Source of the DNA: Flabesymbios commensalis
Lineage: Eukaryota > Annelida > Polychaeta > Terebellida > Flabelligeridae
NCBI GenBank assembly: GCA_964017125.1
Contig: OZ024908.1
Span: 78,990,919 to 79,054,918 of the forward strand
Direction: 5' to 3'
Length of the DNA stretch: 64,000 bases
In this document: one piece after another, positions 13,210 to 24,699 of the stretch
How positions within the stretch are numbered: position 1 is the stretch's first letter
Layout: every line of letters starts with the position of its first letter
Program-made: the position numbers and the translations under genes
Notes under the pieces: model-generated
Databases searched by the model: none
What the model saw: only the letters and a program-made list of their open reading frames with translations
Told to the model about the DNA's origin: nothing

Positions 13210-14932
13210 GTGAGATGATCATGAGCTGTTCATGAACATTCATGAATAGTTCATGAATGTTCGTGAACAAAAAACTATGAACGTTCATGACTGTTCATCA
13301 ACGTGTTCATGAACGGCTCATGAATATTCTTGAACAACAAATGAGACTTTCATGAAAGTTCATGAGTTCATGAACTTATTCTGTTCATGAACTCTCACTT
13401 TGTTCATGAACATGAGTTGTTCATGAACGGTCATGAACTCAGATAATTCATGAACCAGGGCTAGTTCATGAACAACCATGAACACAAAAAAATCATGAGC
13501 CAGATAGTTAATGAACATTCATGAACGTTCCTTAAATGTGTTCATGAACTATTCATGAATGTTCCTGAACAACAAATGAGACATTCATGAATGCATGAAC
13601 TGTCAACCTAGTTCATGAACGGCCATAAACTCCAATAATTAATGAACCAGATAGTCAATGAAATTTCATGAACGTTCATTATATGTGATCATGAACTATT
13701 CACGAATGTTCCTGAACAACAAATGAGACGTTCATGAAATTCATAAATTGTCAACCTGATGTTTCGAGCCTAATATTCATGAAATTGAGGTTGTTCATGA
13801 ACAACCAGGAACTCAGGTGGTTCTATAAAGAGCCAGATAAGCCAGCAACACTTAAGCTAAGTTCGTGTTGATGTTAGTGAATGTTCACGAATTGTTCATG
13901 AAAATTCATTCACTTTCAAGTCTAAGTCTTTTGACATGTAAAATACATATAGTATTTTGATTGAGAATTTTTTTTTTTCTGAGGTTACTTCTTACATGAA
14001 TACAACAAGCTAATTGAGCTTTATTTTGTTAATTAGAAAAATAGATCTCCCCTCTCACAGTATTACACAGAACTGAACATGTATTATGTGGTTGACACTC
14101 AAAGGCACAATTTGCTAATTAATTAGTTAATTAGCCATTGCGTAGTTGACACCATACTCGCCAGGGTAATTAGGCTGTCATTGACCACAGCTCATGAACT
14201 TTCATGAACGAACCATGAACTAAACTGAGATTTAGAGCTCATAACAATTCATCACAGCTCATGAAGCTGTCCCTCATGAACTTTCATGAACTAGCCATGA
14301 ACCGAACTAAGATTTATCAAGTTCATAATAATTCATCGAAGTTCATGAAACTCTCTCATGAACAATAATGAACTAAATAATGAGACTAATCAAGTTCATA
14401 ACAATTCATCACAGTTCATGAAACAGTCCCTCATGGACTTTCATGAACTATTCATGAACCGAATTAAGACTTATAAAGTTCATAAAGATTCATCAAAGTT
14501 CATGAAAATCTAAATAAATAATGAGACTAATCAAGTTCATAACAATTCATCACAGTTTATGAAACAGTCCTTCGTGAACTTTCATGAACTAGTCATGAAC
14601 CGAATTAAGACTTATCAAGTTCATAATAATTCATCAAAGTTCATGAAACTCTCTCATGAACTTTCATGAACTTAGCTATGAGCTGAATTGATCCTACCAA
14701 GTTCATAAAAAATCATGACTGCTCATGAAACTCTCCATATGAACTTCATGAACTAATTCATGAACAACATTAGTTCATCAAGTGTTCATCAATATTCATG
14801 ATTTGTCATGAAATGTTTTGATGAACAGTTCATGAACACAGTTCATGAACTGACTTGATGAACCATTGATGAATGCTCATGAATATTCATGAACATTCAT
14901 CAACGTTCATCACTTGATGAACTTCATCTCAC
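13210..14932. repeat. TTCATGAA palindrome array, TIR-bounded block
   Basis: About 1.7 kb is packed with TTCATGAA and one-base variants; I count roughly 35 exact copies by eye. There are two repeat-rich halves (13210-13910 and 14185-14932) around a 270-bp spacer. Higher-order units of about 90-150 bp are visible, such as GTTCATAACAATTCATCACA followed by GTTCATGAAACAGTCC. The ends are inverted: GTGAGATGA at 13210-13218 and TCATCTCAC at 14924-14932. No target duplication is clear. The block splits a LINE, so it probably arrived as a mobile unit. Many sites read TTCnnGAAnnTTC, the spacing of heat-shock elements. Confidence 0.8.
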
Positions 14933-15513
14933 CGGGGAGGGCGCATTCGTAGGATAGCTCTGAGAATGCGATCTTCATCGTTCTGTTCTGAATCCCTTCC
15001 AGTTTGTCAAAATCTGAAACAGTGGGGCCCGTGTGCACACTTGACAGGCATATTCCAAGAGTGAGAGGACAAGTGATAATCATATATACCCTTATGATAT
15101 GGATGCTTTCCACACCTGCCCGCTTCAAAAGACTTTAACAAATACAGTATTTGTCAAGGATCATCGTTGTGTTGCTTAGTATCACACCCGGCAACTTGGT
15201 AGATGTAACTCTCTCTCTCTCTATGTTTTTTTTATATTGTTATAGCTGGGATATCGAGAGGGACACGCCCCAAAAACACAAGAAGCTGTTTTATCTTATC
15301 ACAGCTCATACACATTAGGTTGTTCTCCTACCATTCAACTGCTTCAGTTGTAGTCCGTTGAATCTGGCTGTCAAGTGCTGATGGAAAACATACTTCCCAC
15401 TCAGTGCTGTCATCCACATATTTATATAGTGGTAATCTAGTCTGCAGGTCATTTATGTGGACAATATAATTTACTGGACCAAATACGATGCCCTGAGGAA
15501 CTCTTGCATTAAT
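14933..15513 (-). mobile_element. LINE fragment, reverse transcriptase palm
   Basis: The minus strand reads RVPQGIVFGPVNYIVHINDL, then YKYVDDSTEW, which carries the catalytic YVDD, and then EGIQNRTMKIAFSELSYE, the usual stretch after the palm. In-frame stops follow TEAVEW and near PAITI, and the reading frame changes before the last piece. A CT-rich tract near 15211-15223 interrupts it. This is a dead Jockey/CR1-like LINE, different from the one at 5240-8660. Confidence 0.85.
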
Positions 15514-15845
15514 GGTACACTACTCCGAGATATCATCTCAAATTTTAGTTCGTTGTTACCTATCACACAAGAATGAAGTTACCATCAGTGATTTGTTTCA
15601 TTCAGAGCAAAACCATAACCTCCTCACATTTTCCAGTTTCAGGTATGCTTCTCATAGATCAGTTTGCTATGATGTTTTCAACTTCTTAACCTTTGTCTTA
15701 TAATAATCCGTTTGATTGTATCTATCATTGCATCGATTGCAATATTTTTTATTATCTTCACATTTACTAAGTTATACAAGTAATTGCAATACATCAAAGG
15801 AAAAATTTGTTTCCAAGTAAAGAAAAAGAGTGATATACAGCTGAC
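15514..15845. other. No gene seen
   Basis: AT-rich. The neighbouring LINE may continue here but I could not read it. Confidence 0.4.
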
Positions 15846-15849
15846 GACG

Positions 15850-16040
15850 TGATGTTGGTTGGTCATTGGCCATGGAGGGTCTCCGAGAATTTTTTTCACT
15901 CGCCCTATGAGCTGATGAGGGGCTCTGCCTCTCTGGGCATCCCTGAGAAATTTACCGCATGTGGGTGTCACTAAGCAATTGAATGCTGAAGCACCTTGGT
16001 CTATCACTCAGCTACCTTCGGGTCGCATAGTCGGAGCCAG
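15850..16040 (-). mobile_element. SINE-like repeat, copy 1
   Basis: On the minus strand an A-box-like TAGCTGAGTGATAG lies near 16005, followed by GATGCCCAGA, CCCCTCATCA, GGGCGAGTGAA and AGACCC.CCATGGCC in that order. The same order appears at 28150-28300 (minus) and 38770-39000 (plus). The B box is not clear. Confidence 0.45.
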
Positions 16041-16399
16041 TTACTAACAATAGTAAGTCCATTTATCCCAACGCTTGATCAAATTTCAAACTCTCTGTTC
16101 CCAGACTCCTGATATGCATTAGCTCTGTTGCTAAGTCTCATACGCACTTTGTGGTTGCAACTTTGTTTAGCGTTGTGCAATCAAATCCACTCTTTTCTTT
16201 TATGCCTACATTCAATATTAACGATAGCTATTGACACAATATTTAAAAAAAACTTTTGTTCCTGAATGCGCTGCAAGTTAGGCATATTTGAAAGTTGAAT
16301 TTGACCTTGACCTTCAAATACACAACCTAAATATGGCCTAAATCAATTAAATGTTGTCAGAAATGGAATTGGCATGCAGAAAACTTTTAGAAACGATGT

Positions 16400-16765
16400 G
16401 TCACATGTTAAATTTGAACAAACTACTCAAAAGTTATATAAAGATATTTGTGGCGGCCATCTTGGATTTTCGCTTTTTGTGCATTTCCTGCGAAGTATTT
16501 GCAAGGTTACCTACCTAGGTTGTGTTCTCGGGTATATATACATATTGAAGCACGCTAGTGACATAAAATTACAGTGGATGTGGATGTTCGATTTTGTTTT
16601 TCAGACACGTGCGCAAAATGCGGCATTTGTTGTTGTTTTTTTAAACGCTCATAAAAAAAATTGTTCCAACAACCATTTTATGATTGTTTGGTATATACAG
16701 TGCAGCTTTAAATAGGTGGCTTACTTTCTTCATTAAAATCGCACAGAATTTCAGATGCTCCTTGA
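16400..16765 (-). repeat. Dispersed repeat, inverted partner of 10265-10640
   Basis: The reverse complement begins AAATTCTGTGCGATTTTAAT, runs to GAAGAAAGTAAGCCACCTAT and ends at AGGAAATG..ATCCAAGATGGCCGCC, matching the partner at both ends. The 113-residue plus-strand open frame here is a by-product of the repeat. Confidence 0.6.
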
Positions 16766-16780
16766 CTATTTTGTACTTAA

Positions 16781-17147
16781 AGGGACTGGCCCACGCTAAA
16801 ATCATCAAAAATCGGTGATTTTATTTTGGCTTCTTAATATGACCATATGATGTAAACATGTCCACAGACTAGAGCTGTAATTTTTTTTAAATTTTTGTGC
16901 TACGCATTCACCAGTTAGGCTAGATATAGAGACGAAATTCTTGATTTCTAATTATTGACAACCATGTCAAAAATTAGAAATACGCGAATTTCGTCTCTAT
17001 ATCTAGTCTAACTGGTGAATGCGCAGCAGAAAAATTAAAAAACGTTTGCAGTTCTAGTCTATGGACATGTTTACATCATATGGTCATATTAAGAAGCCAA
17101 AATAAAATCACCGATTTTTTTTATTATTTCAGCGTGGGCCAGTCCCT
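16781..17147. mobile_element. Fold-back MITE, piggyBac-type (TTAA duplication)
   Basis: The two halves are inverted copies over nearly the whole 367 bp, from AGGGACTGGCCCACGCT to AGCGTGGGCCAGTCCCT, with a short loop near 16965. TTAA stands directly outside both ends (16777-16780 and 17148-17151), the target signature of piggyBac. No coding content. The arms differ at few positions, which suggests fairly recent insertion or hairpin-based homogenisation. Confidence 0.85.
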
Positions 17148-17151
17148 TTAA

Positions 17152-17880
17152 CTTCGTATTATTGTATTACTACATAATTGAGCAACGCTTTTGAGGAGCG
17201 TATATTGTAGGCCCCATTAGCTTATGCTACTGTACAATCCTCGGTAAATAAATATGTTTATACTGATAATAGTTCTCATATCAGGCCTAGGCCTTGATCT
17301 ACCCAATTTTAGCAATAATATTCAAACCGCCTACTAATTTATATTATTGAGTGTAGGCTTTTTGGTCAGTTACCATGGTTAGCTTAGGCCTACTATGTTT
17401 TCTGTCGGATGTAAAGATAATTTCAAAATATTTGAGAGCTATCTATCTCCGCAGATAGGCCTATATGTAGGCCTAAATTATGATAAACTCATAGTTTTAT
17501 TGAACTATTTATGCTCTGGAATAAGTTGAAAATGTTATACAAGTATATTGTTAATTTTTATTAGGGCCTATATTTTTTTCGTGAAAATACGGAGCCTAAT
17601 TTGTGGGGACATCATAAAATAGTCCGTAATCATGACATTAAGTGACTAATTTTAAATTCCTATCAGGCAAAAATGTATTCATCTAATATATATCTTTTAA
17701 GAAAATAAAATTAAAATTGGCCACGTTTTTGGTACCAATCAGCGAAATTTTGGCCTGTAGCTAACGGACTATTTGAAAATCTCGTCCGACCCCCTTAGGC
17801 TTAGGCCTAATAACAGGCTCCTACCTGGAACTTCAATTCGACACCTTCCCGGATAGTCAGGGTGCCACCCAGGTATAACC
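17152..17880. other. No gene seen
   Basis: AT-rich DNA with many TAGGCCTA words, otherwise featureless. Confidence 0.5.
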
Positions 17881-17884
17881 TGCT

Positions 17885-18520
17885 TGGAATGATAAAAAAA
17901 ATTTACGGTGGATTTCGCATCATTATCACCTCTATGATGAAAATCAGGCGGATAGGAAGCGAAAAATATTGAGCTAACCGAGAAATCCAAGATGGCCGCC
18001 AAGATGGCCACAACCATATGATAACACCTAACTTTTGAACTATTTGACTTAGATAGACATGTAATATCGCTTTTCTCATAGTAATGCACACCAGCAGTCC
18101 ATTTCTGGCACTTAATTTGTAATTGGAATGCACAGATTTAAGATGGCCGTCAAAATGGCCGCTATTTCACAGAAAACGTCAATTGTAGATATTTAAATCA
18201 GAATGTCAAGTGACACCACTTTTTAGTAGCAATTTACATGGTTTGTATTAAGAATTACGGTGGATTTTACATCATTAGGACCTCCATAATGAATATAACA
18301 GCGGATAGCAAGTGATTATTCTTGAGCTAACTGAGAAATCCAAGATGGCTGCCAAAATGACTGCCAAGATGGCCGCTACTGCATGATAAAACCTAACTTT
18401 TGAACCATTTGACTTAGAATATCAAGAAATAGCACTTTTCTCATAGTAATGCACACCAGCAGTCCATTTCTAGCATTGTTTTTGTCATTACAGCTCACAG
18501 ATAGAAGATGGACACCAAAA
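17885..18520 (+). repeat. Repeat of about 355 bp, two tandem units
   Basis: The units start near 17889 and 18247. Each has TTACGGTGGATTT..CATCATTA, GAGCTAACYGAGAAATCCAAG, then ATGGCYGCC, CTAACTTTTGAAC.ATTTGACTTAGA and TTCTCATAGTAATGCACACC. The same pair occurs in opposite orientation at 24700-25235. Short open frames in it are incidental. Confidence 0.7.
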
Positions 18521-18989
18521 TCAATTCTTGTGACAGCCATGATGTGCTTTTATAATCCTCCTCTCCTTTGCAGTTGCACAATTATGGTTCAGTGAAGCAA
18601 CGCTACCCAACCCCTTTTCTATGTAAACGTAGCTATATCATGTATAGTCTCTGACGTCGGATGAATTGAGTCCACTATCAGATATTGTGCGGAAGGCCAC
18701 AGTGTTTCAGTATGAAATTACATTCCGAGACTGCAACCATCTGGGCATGTCTGCGGGTATTATTAGAAAGAAGTCCCCGAAGAGGCTTCAGTCTAATAAT
18801 AACAATGTTCTGAGCTGATTATCGGACATAATCGTTACCAGAACCTCTCCCCTGAGTCTACCCCACCCTTAAACTCCAAAAATATTCTCTCTAATCAGCT
18901 GGCCGCCTATCCGCCATCTATGTTTTATACGGCAGCTGGAAAATTCAATCTCAAGAAAAAATGTCAAGTGGAGTCAATCATAGCACTAA
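18521..18989. other. No gene seen
   Basis: No repeat partner or domain was recognised. Confidence 0.4.
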
Positions 18990-18994
18990 AAGTG

Positions 18995-19260
18995 TTTCAA
19001 CCTGACAGTCACACGAGCACTTTAATGTGGATTGAATCTGGGATAAATAATATATCCCGGGGTTACCACGGGATCGTTCACATGGTAAACGGGGCAGATT
19101 CGGGTTAATTATATTTTCGAAAATTCTCGCCCCTACTCAGGAGGTGGGGCAACTGTTTTATCCCGGGATAAAGCGTGTAACTGATACTATATCCTGAGAT
19201 ATATAATACGTCTGACCGCAAGATGAGTCAGACACGGGGTTAACCTGATAAATTGTATGG
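18995..19260. repeat. Repeat rich in CCCGGGAT / GGGTTAA, inverted partner of 22490-22735
   Basis: The outer edge GTCACACGAGCAC..TTTAAT..GATTGAATC resembles the reverse complement of the outer edge of the 22490-22735 block (GTCACACAAGCACAGTTTAAT..GTTGAATTC). The interior has many short GGGATAAA, CCCGGG and GGGTTAA words. Confidence 0.5.
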
Positions 19261-19261
19261 C

Positions 19262-19835
19262 GTTTCAGGAAGATGGATTAGGCCCAACACGAATCAAATA
19301 TATTTGGTAGATACAGTATTATATAACAGAACGCAACAGAATGTATGTTTGTTATGATTTTTCGGTTTTGTCGTCCATTATTAGGTCATAATTAAATACC
19401 CTCTGCAGACTCCTTCGAATCCGGTCTACTAAATAGCACATTTTATGGGAAAAAGGGGTTCCAAAATGTATACATGTATGCATCTGGAATCCTTCACTAT
19501 AAATTTGACATAAAGTAAAGAACATTCAAGAACCATTTATATTGTGAATATAAACCAGTAGTATAGTAGACGGATGAAGCTATTATTAAATTGATGAGGA
19601 CTTAAATCATACTTATAAATGTGAACATCAATAGTGCATCAGGGCACCTGGTATTTGTGGGGAATAGCTCGGGGTCACCAATATCGTGTGGAGTGCTAGG
19701 GCGTTACCGATATCGTGTGTAGGTTGGCCTGGGGAGACGGCTAGTTGGCGTACCGGCAACTGCCCGCACTGAACATCGATCCTGAATAATTCAATCTGCC
19801 GTCTTCTTTAACACTTGCTTCTGTTCATTCTCTCA
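19262..19835. other. No gene seen
   Basis: Unique-looking DNA between the repeat and the LTR-element fossil. A short direct repeat around TATCGTGTG occurs at 19680-19720. Confidence 0.4.
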
Positions 19836-21770
19836 TTTTTTTAGTAAAAAGCTATCTCCCACAGAGACACGTTACAGTGCTTTTGACCGCGAGCTTTTAG
19901 CAGTATATGCAACAATTAGACATTTCAGACATAATTTAGAAGGCCGCAATTTTTTCGTAAATATAGATAATAAGCCTTTAACTTTCGTAATGACATCAGT
20001 CACCGAACGCCCATCACTGCGACAAACCAGGCATTTGGCTTTTATAGCCAAGTTCACTACAGATATAAGATATGTGAAAGGAGAGACTAATTTCGTCGTC
20101 GACGCTCTGTCACGACCATCCATGTCAGTTATAAACAGTACCTTAGCAATAAATTACAAAGAATTAAGTGCAGATCAAATGATCAAGCCTTGGACACAGA
20201 ATTTACGCGGTTGCGAAGTCGTCTACCATGAATTTCCAATTACTCAAATCATTCGATAACAATTTGATTTGGTGCGACGTTTCAACAGGACACATTCGGC
20301 CGTATATTACAGCAAAATTTCGGAAAAATGTTTTCTCGAATTTACATGGATGAGGTCATCCATCGCATAGGGCTACAAAGCCACTGATTGATACAAGATA
20401 TGTCTGGCACGGAATGAATATAGATATTGCTAAATGGTGCCGTTCTTGTAAAGGTTACCAGACCGCTAAGATATCTGATAATAGGCCAGTTTTTGGCAAA
20501 TTTGCCGAACCTACTGAGAGATTTGATCACGTACATATCGATATAGTCGGACCCCTGCAGTACTCCGACGGTTTTAGATATCTACTGACTTGTGTCGACC
20601 GCTTCACTCGTTGGCCGGAAGCCATACCGTTACTGGATATTCGAGCCGAAACAGTCGCCGATGCCTTCTTCAATGGTTGGATAGCACGTTTTGGGACCCC
20701 CGCCACTATCACCATGGATAGAGGAGCCCAGTTCGAATCAAAATTGTGGGATAATTTGTGTAACCAATTCAGGATAATCAGAAATCGCACAACAAGCTAC
20801 CACCCCCAGTCGAATGGCATGGTCAAGCGTTTCCACCGTCAGCTTAAAGCAGCCATTATGGCACACGAGTCACCGAACCAATGGACAACAACATCACCTG
20901 CTGTATTGCTAGGAGTACGCTCCGCCGTTAAAGAGTTATTGGGCAGATCGGCTGCCGAAATTATTTATGGTATGCCACTCAGACTGCCAGGTGAATTCAC
21001 ACAGAAGTATACTGTCGACGCGCATACAGACTTAGACAGCTATTCTGATAAGCTACAGGTAGCCATGTCGCTTCTCCGTTTGTGCCCACCGCGCGACACA
21101 CCACAAAAAAAACATTTTCCAATATAAGGGAATCGAAACATGCTCGCATGTATTTTTGCGAAGAATCGCAATAGCACCGCCTCTGACCGCACCTTACGAC
21201 GGCCCATATAAGGTCATCGTAAGGAGTGGCAGAGTCATGAAAATCCTGATTAAAGGAAAGGTGGAAACGGTCTCCCTTGACCGAGTTAAACCCGCATATT
21301 TCGAATGTGAGCCTGCAACAGGTATACTGCAACACAGCGTAAAACGCAATCGAAAACGACGAATTCAAAGACTACTGAGATCGTTCGAGGGTCTCATAAG
21401 GACCCAAAATAGATCCAGTAGCATTCTCACTCAGAATTCTGACAGGACGAGAGTTCAATCGAAAACGAATACACAGACACAGTCTGCAGCGGCTAAAATT
21501 GGTAAGAATCTGGCCACACAGACACAGCCTAAGCAATTCACACCTTATGTAGCGCCGCATTCGCGAACCCCCGACGTTTTTTTGGCTAAGGGGAGCGACG
21601 GCGGTTTGCGAACGTATTCACGTGTACCCTTACACTTCCGGAGTGAAACCCCTCATACAACTGACAAACCAAAAACATCGAATGTTAGAAATACTTCAGA
21701 CATCGCTGATAGCGACAAAATTATATCGGACGACAACCTGAAACAGACTAGAGTTGGATGAAAAATCCAC
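19836..21770 (+). mobile_element. Ty3/Gypsy LTR retrotransposon fossil (pol 3' part)
   Basis: The parts seen, in order, are the end of RNase H (SPTETRYSAFDRELLAVYAT, then VDALSRP) at 19836-20140, an integrase zinc-binding region (WCRSCKGYQTAK) and integrase core (VHIDIVGPLQ, TMDRGAQFE) at 20414-21127, and an integrase C-terminal module (GPYKVIVRSG..VSLDRVKPAYFE) with a long tail to about 21761. Gag, protease, reverse transcriptase and the 5' LTR are absent, and I could not define a 3' LTR with confidence. It is broken, with a few breaks, and not capable of movement. With no LTR pair its age cannot be estimated; the protein-level similarity is still good. Confidence 0.85.
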
Positions 21771-22489
21771 ACTCCCGCCCGATTCGTGCAGATGGTCCAC
21801 GCCATAGTGGCGCCTAACGACATCTACGGCGGGACCAGCTACACGTATCGCAATAATTATAATTTGTAAATATGAATTCGCCAGGCCTGGCATAATTAAA
21901 TTAAATATGTGAAATGTAACTTAATTAGATTATCTACGAAAGTAATTTTGTTACTTAGCATTGAATGTATTAATCACGTAGCGCAGCAGCACAATAAATA
22001 AAGTATTGGGACAATGGTGTTAAGAGGATTGGAACAATGGTGTTAAGAGGATCTTCTTGGGATACACGCGAATGAGTTTCGAAGATCTGACGTTCTCGGA
22101 ACTTCAAATTTTGAGGTCCCCCAAGTTCCCAGAACACGGAAATCCGAACGAGCCGAAGTTCCAATGTTCAGAAGCTCCGTCGTCATGCATTTGCGTTTTG
22201 CGCTGCGTCTTTTTTGTAATTGATTGATATTTAAGATTTTCTACAATGATATCTGACCACACTTCTGCAATTAAATTGTAATTATTGTGCTGCGTATTGC
22301 ATTATATATTGCGCTGTGCCATGCGCACCTCGTCCCTTCTTGCACTGCATCTTTGTACCGTATCTTGTGCCGCTCATTTCTCTGTGTCCTACGGAACGTC
22401 TTATGCTGCGTCTGGATTTACGTAGTCCCATAATCCTTATGCAATCTGAGCATACCCGTTAGGACATTCTGAAGACAAAATTGAACCCA
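21771..22489. other. Possible non-coding 3' region of the LTR fossil, then unrecognised DNA
   Basis: The first 250 bases could belong to the LTR element (AATAAATAAA-like signal near 21993), but no end can be fixed. A direct repeat of GGTGTTAAGAGGAT lies at 22015-22053. Nothing else was recognised. Confidence 0.35.
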
Positions 22490-22735
22490 GGGCCTTAACC
22501 ACACCAGTACTATTTTATCCAGAGTTTATCCCAAAAACATGTTATGTGTGTGACCAGAACAAGAACTAATCCGTGTCTGTACCGGGATTAACCCGCTACG
22601 AAATTTGTTTGTGTGACCAGAAAATGTGGACTAACCCGTGTTTCATTTTGTGGCATTTTAAACCCGTGATAAGTAGGCTAGTCCGAGTCTATACCGAATT
22701 CAACTCGAATTAAACTGTGCTTGTGTGACGGGGGT
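22490..22735. repeat. Repeat rich in AACCCG / GTGTGACCAG, inverted partner of 18995-19260
   Basis: It contains two GTGTGACCAGA units and several ACCCGTG or GGGATTAACCCG words. Its right edge (GAATTAAACTGTGCTTGTGTGAC) is inverted relative to the left edge of its partner. Confidence 0.5.
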
Positions 22736-22739
22736 ATTA

Positions 22740-22925
22740 TTGGTAAGATAACTAGTGACTAGATAAAAAAAAGGCCTTAATGGATTGTTCCTAAATGGGC
22801 ATGAGAAACACCTCTGGTTAAAGTTTCATGCAAATCCGCTCATTACTTTATAAGTAATCCTGCCGACAGACAGACAAACCAGCACAACCAGGATGTGTAG
22901 TGTACATAACGCAAGGAAGCAAACC
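22740..22925 (+). mobile_element. RTE-like LINE or SINE 3' tail
   Basis: AAAGTTTCATGCAAATCCGC, then TCATTACTTTATAAGTAATC, then CCGACAGACAGACAAACCAG and CACAACC is the stereotyped 3' end of RTE-type retrotransposons in invertebrates. No coding part is attached. Confidence 0.55.
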
Positions 22926-24699
22926 AAATTATACTAAAATATAAGCTAGGCTAGGCCCTACAGGTGTCTCACTTCGACACTTTGATGACAATATACATTT
23001 GATTTGGCTTCCCTCAGCCACTGACATGGAGTGGTCCAGGGTTTAATGTATCTTGCTAAAGATATACATGTAACGTTAGGCCTACTATTCGCGAATTTTA
23101 ATAGCAATCATTTAATTCGCTTTTGTGAGTTAGGCTAAGCTCCCAGGTAAAAATTGCTAGAAGTTTTAAATTTATCTCATTCTGGTTTATTCTTAGGCCT
23201 ACAATTTTCTGATTTTGACGATGTAACTTTAGTCTAGTGATTGTAATGTAGTTCATCATAAATACACTAGAACATATTGCGTGTTTTGGGCATGTTGCAG
23301 CAGTAGAATTTGTCTCGCTATCTACAGCAAACAATTTCAAATCGATAAATAAACTTGCAGTTTGTTATTTATAACAGTCAGTGTTTATTTTATTCCGCAT
23401 TCCAAGTAGGCCTATATAGATACATAATCACTATGAAGCCTAAACTAATGTGAAAGAGCTACGACATCCCTTACGCTAATTGTAATATTTACACATATAA
23501 TGACCTCATCACAAATAAGCCCCCAGGAAGATTTACGTGTAGGCTACATGTTTATCACAATGTATTATTTATTGCTTTAGTGATTAAGCAACTACATATT
23601 GCTGATTTCTTAGCAACATAGCTACTGTGATAACCATCACTTTTGTCAGGTTGCAATTATATTTTGGCGACCATATTGTATTTTTGCAAACAGACATATC
23701 TAAGTGTCAACTTAAAAACTGAAATGGATTCACAGAAGGCAATAACATATGATTAGACACGGGATTAGACACTAATATCACAATTCTATGACATGCATTC
23801 AGCTCAAAGTTCTGCATCATTGTTCTCGGATTTCAAATGTTAGTTCGGCGGCAATTTGGATTATTTTGAACGGCTATATCTGATTCTGAGCATTAATTCA
23901 ACACTTGAAATGGATTCTCGGATGCTCAAAACATATGTTTTACCACCTAAGTCAGAATTATAAGTTACTTAGTTAAAAAATTCTGATCTTTCATATTTGG
24001 CAGCCATCTTTGTACCCATCTTGAATTTTAAAAAGCGAAGCTAGGTTGAAGTATACACTCACTAGTTTTGGGCAGGGCCTACTAGACAGTATATACTAGT
24101 CGAGGACAATTTTCCAAGGTCGGAGGCTGGCCAACAGCACTAGACTATACCATACCTCGGATCAGAGAAGTCGCTCCCCGAGATATACCCACGCCCAATC
24201 TACGAAATGATTACATAGAGGCTCGGCGGATATTCTATGAGCGGGCTAAGAACATGGATTATCTCTTCTTCTTCGATTGCTCAATGGTGGACCCCCCCCC
24301 CCCCCCCCTGTTTTGCACCCAACTAATCATGGTTGGTACCATTCTGAGGGCAGTGCAATGCTTTTCTCTACGATTGTACCTCAAGACACTCGTCTGGCTC
24401 CCGTTGATCTACACAAATTATCAAGTGTGGCTGCTGTACCGGTAGTGAAATATGTTCAAGCAAGAGGCGCATGTTGTAAGGTGAATGGACTAAAGTTCAC
24501 TCTATTCTGCAACTGCAATAAGAAGATTGCAAACATAAATCATAGCTGTCACATAAACTGAATTAACGTCTTGCTATTAGTGTCAAACAGATTATGTAAC
24601 TTGTTCCCTTTCATGATATAAAATCTCATCTATCGGTTTCTAAGATTCTTATTTCAATAAAGTTATTGTGATTTAACATTACATTGCTGTTCACCTTGC
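22926..24699. other. No gene seen; one diverged duplicated segment and a long C tract
   Basis: At 23650-24020 two diverged units share ACTTRAAAACTGAAATGGATT-like and GCAGCCAT-like words. A run of about 18 C lies at 24291-24309. Open frames at 24254-24561 cross this tract and look incidental. Confidence 0.4.

Noticed and set aside
15678-16007. 109-residue minus-strand open frame
   Set aside because: It runs through a SINE-like repeat and then AT-rich DNA; the translated text has no family resemblance.
17769-18133. Two overlapping minus-strand open frames of 76 and 106 residues
   Set aside because: They lie in a tandem dispersed repeat that is also present, without the same frames, at 24700-25235.
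24254-24561. Proline-rich open frames
   Set aside because: The proline run is simply the translation of a long C tract; nothing else supports coding.
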